NCBI RefSeq assembly: GCF_030814695.1 | Contig: NZ_JAUSVL010000001.1 | Location: forward strand, 992,001 to 1,056,000 | From: Oligosphaera ethanolica | Lineage (GTDB): Bacteria > Verrucomicrobiota > Lentisphaeria > Oligosphaerales > Oligosphaeraceae | Direction: 5' to 3' | Length of the DNA stretch: 64,000 nt | In this document: positions 50,832-61,100 of the stretch, in pieces | How the letters are laid out: each line of letters begins with the position of its first letter | Position numbering within the stretch: the stretch's first letter is position 1 | The notes under the pieces: model-generated | What the model was told of the DNA's origin: nothing | Seen by the model: only the letters and a program-made list of their open reading frames with translations | The model's database searches: none | Translations under genes and position numbers: made by a program

Positions 50832-52455
50832 GTACTGTCTCCCTATTTGCTCCTCTATCGGCATAATGCCGCTCCAGCGCCGCCGTCACCAGTCCCTGGA
50901 ACAACGGATGCGCCGCAATCGGCCGCGATTTGAACTCCGGATGAAACTGGCAGCCGACAAAAAAGGGCCGGCCCGGCAATTCCACGATCTCCACCAGGCG
51001 CTGGTCGCGGCTCACGCCGGCTATCACCAGACCGGCGTTGCTCAAGTCCTCGCGGAATAGATTGTTGAACTCATAACGATGGCGATGCCGCTCGGAGATT
51101 TCTTCCTCCCCGTAGCAGCTGGCGCTGACCGTGTTCGGCCGCAGCAGGCACGGGTAGGCCCCTAGCCGCATGGTCCCGCCCTTGGCGGTGACGCCCCGCT
51201 GCTCCGGCAGGAGATCGATCACTGGATGCGTCGTCGCTTCGTTGAACTCCGTGCTGTCGGCGTCCTCCCAGCCCAGGACATTGCGCGCATACTCGATGAC
51301 GATGCACTGCATGCCCAAGCAGATGCCCAACAGGGGCACGCCATTTTCCCGCGCGTAGCGCACGGCCGCCAGTTTGCATTCCACGCCACGCTGGCCAAAG
51401 CCGCCCGGCACGATCACACCATCGACTGCGCCCAGCCGCTCGCAGCCACCGGCGAGCTCCTCGGCCTCAATCATCTCCACCTCGACTTTCGCATACGAGG
51501 CGATGCCGGCGTGGCTCAGCGCCTCATAGACGCTCTTGTAGGCGTCGCGGCATTCGACGTACTTGCCCACCAGCGCGATGCGACAACGACGGCGCGGATG
51601 CAGCACCCGCTGCAACACGCCGTCCCAATCGCTGTGATGAATCTCATGCACCGGCAGCCGCAGGTACTCAAGCACTTTCATGTCCAGCTGCTGCGCCGCC
51701 AGTTCCGACGGCACTTCGTAGATTGAGTTGGCCACGTCCTTCTCCTCAATCACCAGATCCTCCGGCACATTGCAAAACATCGCGATCTTGCGGCGATGCT
51801 CTGCGCCCATGCTGACTTCCGTCCGACAAACCAGCACGTCCGGCATGATACCGATGTTGCGCAGGATGCCCACCGACTGCTGACTGGGCTTGGTCTTGAG
51901 CTCGCCCGCCGCCCGCAAATACGGCACCAGCGTCAGATGAATGAACAAGGCGTTGCCCGCGCCGGCCTCCAGCTTGAACTGCCGCGCGGCCTCCAGGAAA
52001 GGCTGCGACTCGATGTCGCCGGCCGTGCCGCCGATCTCGCAGATCACGATGTCGATGTCATCAGCGGCCGCCGAACGCATCGCCAGCTTGATCTCGTCGG
52101 TGATATGAGGAATGACCTGCACCGTCGCGCCAAGATAACCGCCGGCGCGTTCGCGGGCAATCACATTGCTGTAGATCCGCCCGCTGGTGTAGTTGCTGTG
52201 CCGCCCGCAGCTCACGCCGGCGAAGCGCTCGTAATGCCCGAGGTCCAGGTCGGTTTCCGTGCCGTCGTCCGTCACAAAAACCTCGCCATGCTGATATGGC
52301 GACATGGTCCCGGGGTCGACATTCAAATAGGGGTCGAGCTTCTGCATGGCCACGCGGTAACCGCGGCTTTTGAGCAGTAGCGCCAGACTCGCCGATGTGA
52401 TGCCCTTGCCCAGACTTGATACCACGCCACCCGTTATGAAGATGTATTTCGCCAT
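50815..52455 (-). CDS. pyrG: CTP synthase (glutamine-hydrolysing)
   Basis: A 546-residue protein. I chose the ATG at 52455, so the protein begins [17 protein letters not shown], the P-loop of CTP synthases. The synthetase domain includes [20 protein letters not shown] and [13 protein letters not shown]. The C-terminal class I amidotransferase has [15 protein letters not shown] with its nucleophile Cys and FHPEFKSRP. It makes CTP from UTP with the amide of glutamine. It lies five bases after carA and overlaps the start of carB, an unusual position between the two subunits of one enzyme. This links the first committed carbamoyl step and the last CTP step in one transcript. Confidence 0.96.
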   Translation of the reverse strand: MAKYIFITGGVVSSLGKGITSASLALLLKSRGYRVAMQKLDPYLNVDPGTMSPYQHGEVFVTDDGTETDLDLGHYERFAGVSCGRHSNYTSGRIYSNVIARERAGGYLGATVQVIPHITDEIKLAMRSAAADDIDIVICEIGGTAGDIESQPFLEAARQFKLEAGAGNALFIHLTLVPYLRAAGELKTKPSQQSVGILRNIGIMPDVLVCRTEVSMGAEHRRKIAMFCNVPEDLVIEEKDVANSIYEVPSELAAQQLDMKVLEYLRLPVHEIHHSDWDGVLQRVLHPRRRCRIALVGKYVECRDAYKSVYEALSHAGIASYAKVEVEMIEAEELAGGCERLGAVDGVIVPGGFGQRGVECKLAAVRYARENGVPLLGICLGMQCIVIEYARNVLGWEDADSTEFNEATTHPVIDLLPEQRGVTAKGGTMRLGAYPCLLRPNTVSASCYGEEEISERHRHRYEFNNLFREDLSNAGLVIAGVSRDQRLVEIVELPGRPFFVGCQFHPEFKSRPIAAHPLFQGLVTAALERHYADRGANRETVHAKAQ

Positions 52456-52460
52456 TGCCG

Positions 52461-53540
52461 TCACCGCCCCATCAGTTCCCGGAATTGCTTGAAAAGATAC
52501 AAGGCGTCATTGGGGCCGGGCCCCGCCTCGGGATGATACTGCACGCAGAACATCGGCTCGTGTTTGTGACGCACGCCTTCCAGCGTCTGGTCGTTCAGAT
52601 TGATGTGCGTCACATCCAAGCAATCTGGCAGGGAGTCCATCGCCACCGCGTAGTTGTGGTTCTGGCTGGTGATCTCGACCGTCGCCCGCTCCAGATTGCG
52701 CACCGGGTGATTGCAGCCGTGATGGCCGAATTTCAGACGGCCGCAGCTCGCACCCATCGCCAAGCACAGTATCTGATGCCCCAGGCAGATGCCCATCACC
52801 GGCACCCGCCCGACCAGCTGCCGCGCCGCCGCAATCGCCCCCGTCAACGCCGACGGATCGGCCGGACCGTTGGACAGGAAGACCCCGTCGGGCTTGCGCG
52901 CCAGCACCTCGCCCGCCGTCGTCCACGCCGGCACGACCTGAACCTGTATGCCCACCGCCGCCAACGACCGCAGGATATTGTACTTGATGCCGAAGTCGAA
53001 GGCCACCACCCGCAGATCGCCGCTGCGATTCCAGTCGTAAGCGCTCGGATTGCTGACCTTGGCCACGTAGTCCTGGCCATCCAGGCCCTCCCAGGCCTGC
53101 GCCCGGGCAATCGCCTCGACCGTGTCCAGCGGCTCATCCGCCACATGCATATAGGCCTTGCGCGTGCCGTGATCGCGGATATGCAGCACCAGCCGCCGGG
53201 TGTCCACATCACACAGCGCCGGCTTGTCATGCCGCCGCAGCATGGCGCTCAGGCTCTCCTCAGAGCGGTAGTTCGACGGCTCATTCATGGTCTGGACAAT
53301 CAGGCCATTGAGGAAAAGCCCGCGTGATTCCATGTCTTCGTGATTGCAGCCGTAATTGCCCACTTCCGCCGTGCTCAGGGTCACGAACTGCCCGGCATAG
53401 GACGGATCGGTGATGATCTCCTGGTAGCCCGTCATGCCCGTATTGAAAACCGCCTCGCCCACGCTGTCGCGCGGCGCCCCGCAGGACCGGCCATAGAAGA
53501 TTTCGCCGTCATCCAGGGCTAGGTAGTGCCGTTTGTCCAT
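52461..53540 (-). CDS. carA: Carbamoyl-phosphate synthase small subunit
   Basis: The protein is 359 residues, starting at the ATG at 53540 (AAAGGTGAGACG upstream). The N-terminal CarA domain has [11 protein letters not shown] and [21 protein letters not shown]. The class I amidotransferase domain has [16 protein letters not shown] with the nucleophile Cys, followed by SQNHNYAV and [12 protein letters not shown] with the His-Glu pair. It releases ammonia from glutamine and passes it to CarB. It is followed by pyrG, not directly by carB. A perfect 22-base palindrome lies just upstream of its ribosome-binding site. Confidence 0.95.
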   Translation of the reverse strand: MDKRHYLALDDGEIFYGRSCGAPRDSVGEAVFNTGMTGYQEIITDPSYAGQFVTLSTAEVGNYGCNHEDMESRGLFLNGLIVQTMNEPSNYRSEESLSAMLRRHDKPALCDVDTRRLVLHIRDHGTRKAYMHVADEPLDTVEAIARAQAWEGLDGQDYVAKVSNPSAYDWNRSGDLRVVAFDFGIKYNILRSLAAVGIQVQVVPAWTTAGEVLARKPDGVFLSNGPADPSALTGAIAAARQLVGRVPVMGICLGHQILCLAMGASCGRLKFGHHGCNHPVRNLERATVEITSQNHNYAVAMDSLPDCLDVTHINLNDQTLEGVRHKHEPMFCVQYHPEAGPGPNDALYLFKQFRELMGR

Positions 53541-53558
53541 CGTCTCACCTTTCTCCAT

Positions 53559-53580
53559 CCGCGGCGCCGTGGCGCCGCGG
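53559..53580 (-). promoter_or_regulatory. Perfect palindrome before the carA ribosome-binding site
   Basis: CCGCGGCGCC and GGCGCCGCGG are separated by two bases in the purF-carA gap. There is no T run, so it is not a normal terminator. It could be an operator, a processing site or a leader hairpin that sets the ratio of purF to carA expression. Confidence 0.4.
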
Positions 53581-53609
53581 GAATTTGTTCGTCTCGTCAC
53601 TCCGTCTTG

Positions 53610-55421
53610 TCAATAAGCCCGGCCGGCTACCCGGCTGGCGTAGTTCACCAGTGCGCAGTTGACCACGCGTTTGCCGCCAGCCGTTGGATAGTCACCCGTG
53701 AAATACCAGTCGCCAAGATGATCCGGACAACAGGCGCGCAGCTGCTCGCAACTCTGATATACAATCCGCAACTCGGCCTTGAGCTCCGGCGGCCGCAGCA
53801 AGCGGCAGATCTCCGCCGACAGTTCCGCCGGCGTTACCAGCGCGTACAGCGCCAGCGCGCGATTTGCCATCTGCTCGTCCGGCAACGCCAAGTCTGCCCG
53901 CGCCAAGACCACCGCGTCCTGGAAGGCCTTCTCCAGCCCCCGCCGCTTGATCAGTGACATCAGGGCCTCGAAGGCCACCAGCTCGCCAAAGCTGGCCATG
54001 TCAATGCCGTAGCAATCCGGGTAACAGATCGGCGGCGCTGACGACACCACCACGATCCGCTTCGGCCCCAGGCGGTCCAGAATCGGCAAAATCGCGTTGC
54101 GCATGGTATTGCCGCGCACGATTGAGTCGTCAATCACCACGAGGTTGTCAAAGCCTTGACGCACGATGCCGTAGGTCACGTCGTACACGTGGGGAAAGAG
54201 GTCCTTGCGCTGCGCCGCGTCTGCAATAAACGTACGGAATTTGGCGTCCTTGACCGCGATCTGCGCGAAGCGCACCCGCTGGCCACCGCTGCTCTCGTGC
54301 AACTCGTCAAGCATGCCGTGGAAACTGATCTGAGCAGTATTGGGTATGTACGAAAACACCGTATTGGCGTAGTCATGATCGACCGCGGCCAGCACCGCCG
54401 GCGTCACCGCCCGCCCCAGCGCCCGACGCTCGCGCTGGATGTCAGCGTCACTCCCACGGGAAAAATAGATACGCTCAAAGACACAGCGCCGCAGGGGCCG
54501 CTCCGGGAGGCAACGCTGCAATTTCAGCTCGCCATTGCGCATGACGCTCAGCGCATGCCCCGGCGGCAATTCCTGCACCTGCGCCGACGCGAGGTTGAAC
54601 GCCGTCTGAATCGCCGCGCGCTCCGACGCCACCACCGCAATCTCGTCGTCAAAGTAATAAAAGGCCGGCCGGATGCCGGCGGCGTCGCGCAACGCGAAGG
54701 CATCGCCATTGCCCAATGCCCCACAAATAACAAAGCCGCCATCCCAATGTCTGGCGGCCGAGGACAATATCCCCAGGATGTCCGAACTGTCGGTACCCTG
54801 GTGCGTCACCGACAATTTTTCCAGGTAGTGCACCAGCTGCACCAACAGCACTTCGCTGTCCTGGGTCCGGCTGGGATGATGACCCGATTCGACCAGCTGC
54901 GTGAACAACTGCCGCGTATTCGTCAGATTGAAATTGCCCGCCAAAAGCAGGCAGTGATTGCGCCACGAGCTGTCCCGCACCTGCGGATGACAGGCCGTCA
55001 TACTGCGGTTGCCATAGGTCCCATATCGCACGTGACCCAAATACACTTCACCACAAAAAGGGCGCGTCAACGAGCGGCCAGCACTTGAGCCCGCCGACGC
55101 CCCCGGCGCTGGCGAAGCCACCGGCAACACGCCCGCCCCGCCAGCGGCTGCGATTAGGTCGCCAATGCGGTTCAAGACCTCCGCCAGCGGTAATTCCCCG
55201 CAGGACTTTTCGACCTGGTAGAAGGGGTGCCCAGGCTCGACCTGCAGGCCGACGCAGCCGATGCCGGCGCCGTCCTGACCACGATTGTGCTGCTTCTCCA
55301 TCAACAGGGCGAGCTTCTCAAAGCCGTAGTAGGCAGAGCCGTACTGCCTCTCGTAATAACCCAAGCCCTGCCGCAGGCGCAGCAGCGTCACTCCGCACTC
55401 GTGTTTGATTTCGTCGGACAT
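53610..55421 (-). CDS. purF: Amidophosphoribosyltransferase, long Bacteroidetes-like form
   Basis: A 603-residue protein, about 100 longer than common PurF. The start at 55421 gives MSDEIKHECGV, with the catalytic N-terminal nucleophile Cys at residue 9, probably exposed by processing. The glutaminase domain has LLMEKQHNRGQDGAGIG and YLGHVRYGTYGN. The PRPP-binding motif VVIDDSIVRGNTMRNAI is complete. The KHECGV start and extra length recall the Bacteroidetes form of the enzyme, from memory. An Ala/Gly/Ser-rich insert lies near residues 88-115. It transfers the glutamine amide to PRPP, the first step of purine synthesis. It lies between glnN and carA. Confidence 0.88.
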   Translation of the reverse strand: MSDEIKHECGVTLLRLRQGLGYYERQYGSAYYGFEKLALLMEKQHNRGQDGAGIGCVGLQVEPGHPFYQVEKSCGELPLAEVLNRIGDLIAAAGGAGVLPVASPAPGASAGSSAGRSLTRPFCGEVYLGHVRYGTYGNRSMTACHPQVRDSSWRNHCLLLAGNFNLTNTRQLFTQLVESGHHPSRTQDSEVLLVQLVHYLEKLSVTHQGTDSSDILGILSSAARHWDGGFVICGALGNGDAFALRDAAGIRPAFYYFDDEIAVVASERAAIQTAFNLASAQVQELPPGHALSVMRNGELKLQRCLPERPLRRCVFERIYFSRGSDADIQRERRALGRAVTPAVLAAVDHDYANTVFSYIPNTAQISFHGMLDELHESSGGQRVRFAQIAVKDAKFRTFIADAAQRKDLFPHVYDVTYGIVRQGFDNLVVIDDSIVRGNTMRNAILPILDRLGPKRIVVVSSAPPICYPDCYGIDMASFGELVAFEALMSLIKRRGLEKAFQDAVVLARADLALPDEQMANRALALYALVTPAELSAEICRLLRPPELKAELRIVYQSCEQLRACCPDHLGDWYFTGDYPTAGGKRVVNCALVNYASRVAGRAY

Positions 55422-55452
55422 CGCGTTGTTTCCCGCCGCTCCTCGTGCTCTC

Positions 55453-55486
55453 AAAAAGCCCGGCCGCACTATGCGCGCAGCCGGGC
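55453..55486 (-). terminator. Rho-independent terminator after glnN
   Basis: On the minus strand GCCCGGC and GCCGGGC form a stem with a 15-base loop, followed by TTTTTGAG. It lies between the glnN stop and the purF start, so glnN is probably transcribed on its own while purF and the following genes use another promoter or read-through. Confidence 0.8.
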
Positions 55487-55549
55487 GCGGTCACCGTTCG
55501 CGCCATCGCGGAGCCACCACAGCGGCCCCGCGCCAGGCACGATCACCCG

Positions 55550-57685
55550 TCAGTAGATGAACAGCATCTCGCGATACTTCGGCAGCGGCCAGCGGGCGTC
55601 ATCAACAGCGTGCTCTAGGGTGTCGACGATCTCGCGGATGCTCTCCATCGCCACGATGATACCCTCGTGCATGCCCTTGAGCGCCTCGTCCAGCTCGTCG
55701 CAGCGCCGCTGCAGCTCGTCCAGGCCCTTGCCCAGTAACTCGGCCGATATGCGCAAGCCCTCAACACCATGGCTAATACCGGCCACTTTCGCCGCGTTGA
55801 GCGCCGTCAGTACCCGCCGGTATTCCTCGGTCACCACGGGGAAGATCAGACTCCGCGCGATTTCTGCCGCGATGCCGCCTTCAATCCGTATGCGCCGATG
55901 GTATTCTTCCATGTACACTTCGTAGCGCGAGGCCAGTTCGATCTTGCTGAACACGCCATAGCGCACGAAGATATCCTGGTTCTCAGGCTTGAGCAGCGGC
56001 TTGATCGCTTCCATGGTGTCGCGCAAATTGGGCAGGCCGCGCTTCTCGGCCTCCTTCACCCAATCCGCGCTGTAATTGTCCCCATTGAAGATGATGCGCT
56101 GATGCTCCTTGATCACGGCCTTCAGCAGGGCCTGCAGCCCCGTGTTGAAATCCGCCGTGGAGAGCTTCTCCAGTCGCTCGCTCAGATAATCCAGCGACTC
56201 GGCGACAATCGTGTTGAGCACCGTGTTGACCTCCGCGCAGGACTGGCTTGAGCCGGGCGCGCGGAACTCAAATTTGTTGCCGGTGAAGGCGAAGGGGCTG
56301 GTCCGGTTCCGGTCCGTCGCGTCACGCGGCAACGTGGGCAGCGAATCCACGCCGATGCGCATGGCGTCCGGCCGCTTGCTCCCGGTGATGGCGCCGTTCT
56401 TGATCTGGTTGATGACATCGGCAAGCTGCTCGCCCAGGAAGATCGAGATGATCGCCGGTGGCGCCTCGTTCGCCCCCAGGCGGTGGTCATTGCCGGCACC
56501 CGCCGTCGTAGACCGCAGCAGGTCACAGTGCAAATCCACCGCCCGGATAATCGCACTCAAAACCGTCAGAAAAATCGCATTTTCATGCGGATTCTTGCCC
56601 GGATCCAATAGGTTGTGATTGCCGTAGCTCACGGACCAGTTGTTGTGCTTGCCCGAGCCATTCACGCCCGCAAAGGGCTTCTCGTGCATCAGACAAACCA
56701 GACCATGACGGTCCGCAACCTGCCGCAGCACCTCCATCACCAGCATGTTGTGATCAATCGCCAGATTCAGATCCTCAAAGATCGGCGCAATCTCAAACTG
56801 CGCTGGCGCCACTTCGTTATGGCGCGTCTTCGCCGGGATGCCAAGAGTCCACAACTCTTTCTCGACATCGGTCATGAACGCCAATATCCGCGGCTTGATC
56901 GAGCCAAAATAATGGTCTTCCAGCTGCTGATGCTTCGGCGGCGGCGCCCCAAACAGCGTCCGCCCCGTCTGCACCAGGTCCGGCCGCTGCAAATAGAACT
57001 TCTTGTCAATCAAAAAGTACTCCTGCTCCGGCCCGAGCGTGGCCACCGTCCGCGCCTCCGGCTGCTTGAAACAGCTCATCAAACGGCGTACCGAGCGATT
57101 CAGTGCCTGGACTGAACGCAGCAGCGGCGTCTTCTTGTCCAATACTTCGCCCGTGTACGAACAAAAAACCGTGGGTATGCAGAGGGTCGCTCCATTCCCG
57201 TGACGTTTGATGAACGCCGGGCTGGTAGGATCCCAGGCCGTATACCCACGGGCTTCAAACGTGCAACGCAAGCCGCCAGACGGAAAACTCGACGCGTCCG
57301 GCTCGCCCATAATCAGATTCTTGCCCGAAAACGCCATGATCGCCTCGCCCTTGTCCGACACGTCCAAAAAGGCGTCATGCTTCTCCGCCGTCCCACCCGT
57401 CAACGGCTGGAACCAATGCGTGTAATGCGTCGCACCTCGCGCCAACGCCCATTCTTTCATCGCATGCGCCACGTCGCCCGCAATCGACGGGTCCAAAGCC
57501 GCGCCACCGGAAATCGTCGCAATCAACTTTTCCGCCGTCGCTTTCGGCAGGTACTCACGCATGCTCTCGGCATTGAAGACATCCTCGGCATAATACGAGA
57601 TGCTCGCCGCCTGCGCCGGCATCACGCCGCAAGGCAGACGGTCCGCTACCGCATTCACCGCGTTAACTCGATTCAAATTGCTCAT
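55550..57685 (-). CDS. glnN: Glutamine synthetase, type III
   Basis: A 711-residue protein with AAGGAGAATGCGAC before its ATG. The size and the motifs HYTHWFQPLTGGTAEKHDAF, DASSFPSGGLRCTFEARGY, LGPEQEYFLIDKKFY, NEVAPAQFEIAPIFED and KPFAGVNGSGKHNNWS are those of GSIII, the large form known from Bacteroides and other anaerobes. It makes glutamine from glutamate and ammonia, using ATP, in the cytoplasm. A sigma-54 promoter match lies about 60-75 bases upstream, so expression is expected under nitrogen limitation. It is divergent from gltB, its partner in ammonia assimilation. A terminator follows. Confidence 0.95.
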   Translation of the reverse strand: MSNLNRVNAVNAVADRLPCGVMPAQAASISYYAEDVFNAESMREYLPKATAEKLIATISGGAALDPSIAGDVAHAMKEWALARGATHYTHWFQPLTGGTAEKHDAFLDVSDKGEAIMAFSGKNLIMGEPDASSFPSGGLRCTFEARGYTAWDPTSPAFIKRHGNGATLCIPTVFCSYTGEVLDKKTPLLRSVQALNRSVRRLMSCFKQPEARTVATLGPEQEYFLIDKKFYLQRPDLVQTGRTLFGAPPPKHQQLEDHYFGSIKPRILAFMTDVEKELWTLGIPAKTRHNEVAPAQFEIAPIFEDLNLAIDHNMLVMEVLRQVADRHGLVCLMHEKPFAGVNGSGKHNNWSVSYGNHNLLDPGKNPHENAIFLTVLSAIIRAVDLHCDLLRSTTAGAGNDHRLGANEAPPAIISIFLGEQLADVINQIKNGAITGSKRPDAMRIGVDSLPTLPRDATDRNRTSPFAFTGNKFEFRAPGSSQSCAEVNTVLNTIVAESLDYLSERLEKLSTADFNTGLQALLKAVIKEHQRIIFNGDNYSADWVKEAEKRGLPNLRDTMEAIKPLLKPENQDIFVRYGVFSKIELASRYEVYMEEYHRRIRIEGGIAAEIARSLIFPVVTEEYRRVLTALNAAKVAGISHGVEGLRISAELLGKGLDELQRRCDELDEALKGMHEGIIVAMESIREIVDTLEHAVDDARWPLPKYREMLFIY

Positions 57686-57745
57686 GTCGCATTCTCCTTA
57701 ACAAAGCGCTGATGTCATTACACCGCCCAAACAGTGCATACTCTC

Positions 57746-57762
57746 AGCAGTAAACATGCCAA
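57746..57762 (-). promoter_or_regulatory. Sigma-54 promoter of glnN
   Basis: On the minus strand the sequence is TTGGCATGTTTACTGCT. The -24 GG and -12 GC have the exact ten-base spacing, and only the C after GGCA (here T) and the first T of TTGC (here C) differ from consensus. Transcription should start near 57735, leaving a leader of about 50 bases. The element matches the gltB promoter at 58105-58121 outside the spacer except for one base. Confidence 0.75.
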
Positions 57763-57946
57763 TGCCGCAAAAGACCCCGGCGAGCTCAGACCGCCCAAGG
57801 CACCTTGCCTAATCTATTACCATTTTGTAAAAAACCACGAAAACGAGTTGTACAAAAATGTACAAGACGGGGAAGACGCCCCACCCTGGGCAGACGACTG
57901 TTTCTTGCCCTACGCCCCCTTCGCCCACTACTGCTGCCTACTATAG

Positions 57947-58077
57947 GTCCCCTACGTCCCATTCGTCCCATTCGTCCCATTCGTCCCATGTCCCCTACGT
58001 CCCCTACGTCCCCTACGTCCCACTACGTCCCATGTTCCCTACGTCCCCTACGTCCCCTACGTCCCATTCGTCCCATG
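57947..58077 (+). repeat. 9-bp tandem array (GTCCCCTAC / GTCCCATTC)
   Basis: About fourteen units, mostly GTCCCCTAC and GTCCCATTC with some shortened ones, lie between the two divergent sigma-54 promoters. The unit again begins with GTCC. No gene is present in 57686-58186; an apparent ORF there runs through the array. Confidence 0.85.
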
Positions 58078-58104
58078 CCTTCCCCATTCCAATCTTCCCC
58101 ACAC

Positions 58105-58121
58105 TTGGCACGCCCCCTGCT
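58105..58121 (+). promoter_or_regulatory. Sigma-54 promoter of gltB
   Basis: TTGGCACGCCCCCTGCT has GG at 58107-58108 and GC at 58119-58120 with perfect -24/-12 spacing. It matches the consensus TGGCACG-N4-TTGC at all but one position. Transcription would begin near 58132, about 55 bases before the gltB ATG. The enhancer-binding activator gene is not in this window. Confidence 0.8.
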
Positions 58122-58186
58122 ATTAGTTCTCCCGGCAGTTTCTGCCGCATCGCTCATTGCAAGCCCACTTACGACGAGGTACCACC

Positions 58187-61100
58187 ATGTCCCAGAATGA
58201 AAATGAGGCCCGACAGCGTAGCCTGAATCTGCCTGCAGATTCAGGGTTGTACAGTTTTCGTCATGAACACGACGCGTGCGGCGTCGGTCTGGTCGCAAAC
58301 CTGACCAACCGCGCCGATCACGATATCATTAACAAGGGCATCACCGTTCTGAAGAACCTCATGCACCGCGGCGCGGCCGGGAGCGATCCCGATACCGGTG
58401 ACGGCGCGGGCATCCTCTTCGCCCTGCCCGACGCCTTCTTCCGCCGCATCGTGCCCATCGCACTGCCACCGGCGGGGCGTTACGCGGTCGCCATGCTGTT
58501 CAATGGCCGTGGTGAGGAAGAGCGCATTGACGAGATCGTCCGCAGCGAAGGCGCCAGCATCTGCCACTGGCGCGACGTCCCGGTCAATCCCGACGCAGTC
58601 GGCCCCGTTGCCCGCGAGAGCTGCCCGCTGATCCGCCAGTTCTTCGTCAGCGGCGAGGCATACGCCGACCAGGACGTCTTCGAACGCAAGTTACTGGTCA
58701 TGCGGCGGCGCCTGGAAAAGGAGCTCCACGATGCCTATCTGCCGAGCTTTTCAAGCCGCAACATCGTCTACAAGGGCCTGCTGCTGGCGACGCAGATCGA
58801 CCACTTTTATCCCGATCTGAGCGAAGAGGACCTGGTCAGCCCCCTGGCCATTGTCCATCAGCGCTACAGCACCAACACCTTCCCGACCTGGAAGCTGGCG
58901 CATCCCTTCCGTTATCTGGCGCACAACGGCGAGATCAATACCCTGCGCGGCAATCTCAACCAGATGCGCGGCCGCGAGCCTTTCCTGGCCAGCCCGCTCT
59001 TCGGCGACGACCTCCCCAAGCTCCTCCCGCTCATTGACGAAAACCAGAATGACTCGGCCTGCCTCGACAATATGCTCGAGCTGCTCGTCTGCGCCGGCCG
59101 CAGCCTCCCCCACGCCATGCTCATGCTCATGCCACAGGCATGGGGCGTCAACTACCACCTCGGACGCGATGTGCGCGGCTTCTTCGATTATCACTCCGCG
59201 CTCATGGAGCCATGGGACGGCCCCGCAGCCGTCGCCTTCACCGACGGCGTCAACGCCGGCGCCATCCTCGACCGCAATGGCCTCCGGCCGGCGCGCTACA
59301 CCCTGACCAAGGACGGCCTTTTCGTCCTGGCCTCCGAGACCGGCGTACTGGACATCCCCGCCGGCGACGTCGTCCTCAAGGGCCGCCTCGGCCCCGGCGA
59401 AATGATCTGGTGCGACCTGCAGAAGCAACGGCTGATCGGCGACGCCGAGCTTAAGAACAGCATCGCCCGCCAACAACCCTATCGCCGCTGGGCGGAGGAA
59501 AACAAGATTTCCATCAGCGGTCTCTTCGATTCCATCAATCCCTCGCTGGTCAATGGCGACCTCGCCGCCCAGCAACGCCTCTTCGGCTGGACCCGCGAGG
59601 ACGTGGACATCATCGTCGGCTCCATGGCCGCCACCGGCCATGAGCCACTGGGCTCCATGGGCAATGACGCGTCGCTAGCCGTGCTCTCCGAAAAGCCCCA
59701 GCTGCTCTATAACTACTTCAAGCAGCTGTTCGCACAGGTGACCAACCCGCCCATCGATCCCATCCGCGAAGAGCTGGTCATGAGCCTTACCACCTACATC
59801 GGCAACCAGGGCAATATCCTCTCGGATTCCGCCCAGCGCGCAAGCATCATCAAGCTCTCTCGGCCCATCCTCACCGACGAGGACCTACGCCGCATCTGCG
59901 CCGTCCGCGAAACCCGCGTCAGCACGGCCGTCCTGCAGTTGGGCTGGCACAATTCCCTGGAAGAGGCCATCACCCGCCTGGAAGAACGCGCCGTGGCCGC
60001 CGTCAAGAACGGCCATAACATCCTTGTCCTTAGCGACAAGGACCTCCCCGACGACCTCACCCCCATGCCGGCGCTGCTGGGCTGTGCCGCCGTCAACCGC
60101 GCGCTGATCCGCAAGGGCCTGCGGCCGCCCGTCGGCCTCATCGTCCAGTCCGGCGAAGTGCGTGAAATCATGCACTACGCCCTGCTCCTCGGTTTCGGCG
60201 CCACGGCCATCAATCCCTACCTGGCCCTGCAGACTGTCACCGCACTGACGCAAAATCAGCAGCTGAGCGTCTCCGCCCCCAAGGCAGCTAGCAACTACAT
60301 CACCGCCGTTGAAAAGGGCATCCTCAAGGTCATGTCCAAGATGGGCATCTCAACCCTGCGCAGCTACCGCTCGGCCCAGATATTCGAGGCCGTCGGCATC
60401 AACCGCAATGTCATCGACCGCTATTTCCCCGGTACTGCCTCGCGCATCGGCGGCATCGATCTCAACGACATCGCCCGCGAAGCCCGGCAACGCCAGGCCG
60501 ATGCCCTCGGCCAGACCGGCATGAGCCTCCTCCCCTCCGGCGGCCAATACCGCTTCCGCAAGGACGGCGAAAACCACCTCTGGACGCCCGACAGTCTCAG
60601 TCTCTTCCGCCAGGCCGTGCAAAACAATGACGCCGACAAATACCGCGCCTACGCGCAATGCATCAACAACCAGGCCAGACACTTGTGCACTCTCCGCGGT
60701 CTCTTCGACTTCGCCGCTGCCACGCCCGTGCCGCTGGCCGAAGTCGAAAGCGTCGAGTCCATCATCCATCACTTCGTGTCCGGCGCCATGAGTCTCGGCT
60801 CCCTCAGCCCCGAAGCACACGAAGCCATCGCCATCGCCATGAACCGCCTCGGCGCCATGAGCAACTGCGGCGAAGGTGGCGAAGACCCCGACCGCGAAAA
60901 GCCCGGCGCCAACGGCGAGGTCCGCTCCAGCGCCATCCGCCAGGTCGCCAGCGGCCGCTTCGGCGTCACCATCAGCTACCTGGCCAACGCCCGCGAACTG
61001 CAGATCAAGATGGCCCAGGGCGCCAAGCCCGGCGAGGGCGGGCAGCTCCCCGGCCACAAGGTCGACGCCGCCGTCGCCCGCGTGCGCCACTCCACGCCCT

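Noticed and set aside
57734-57946. 70-residue ORF between glnN and gltB
   Set aside because: It overlaps the glnN sigma-54 promoter and has no ribosome-binding site or family resemblance.
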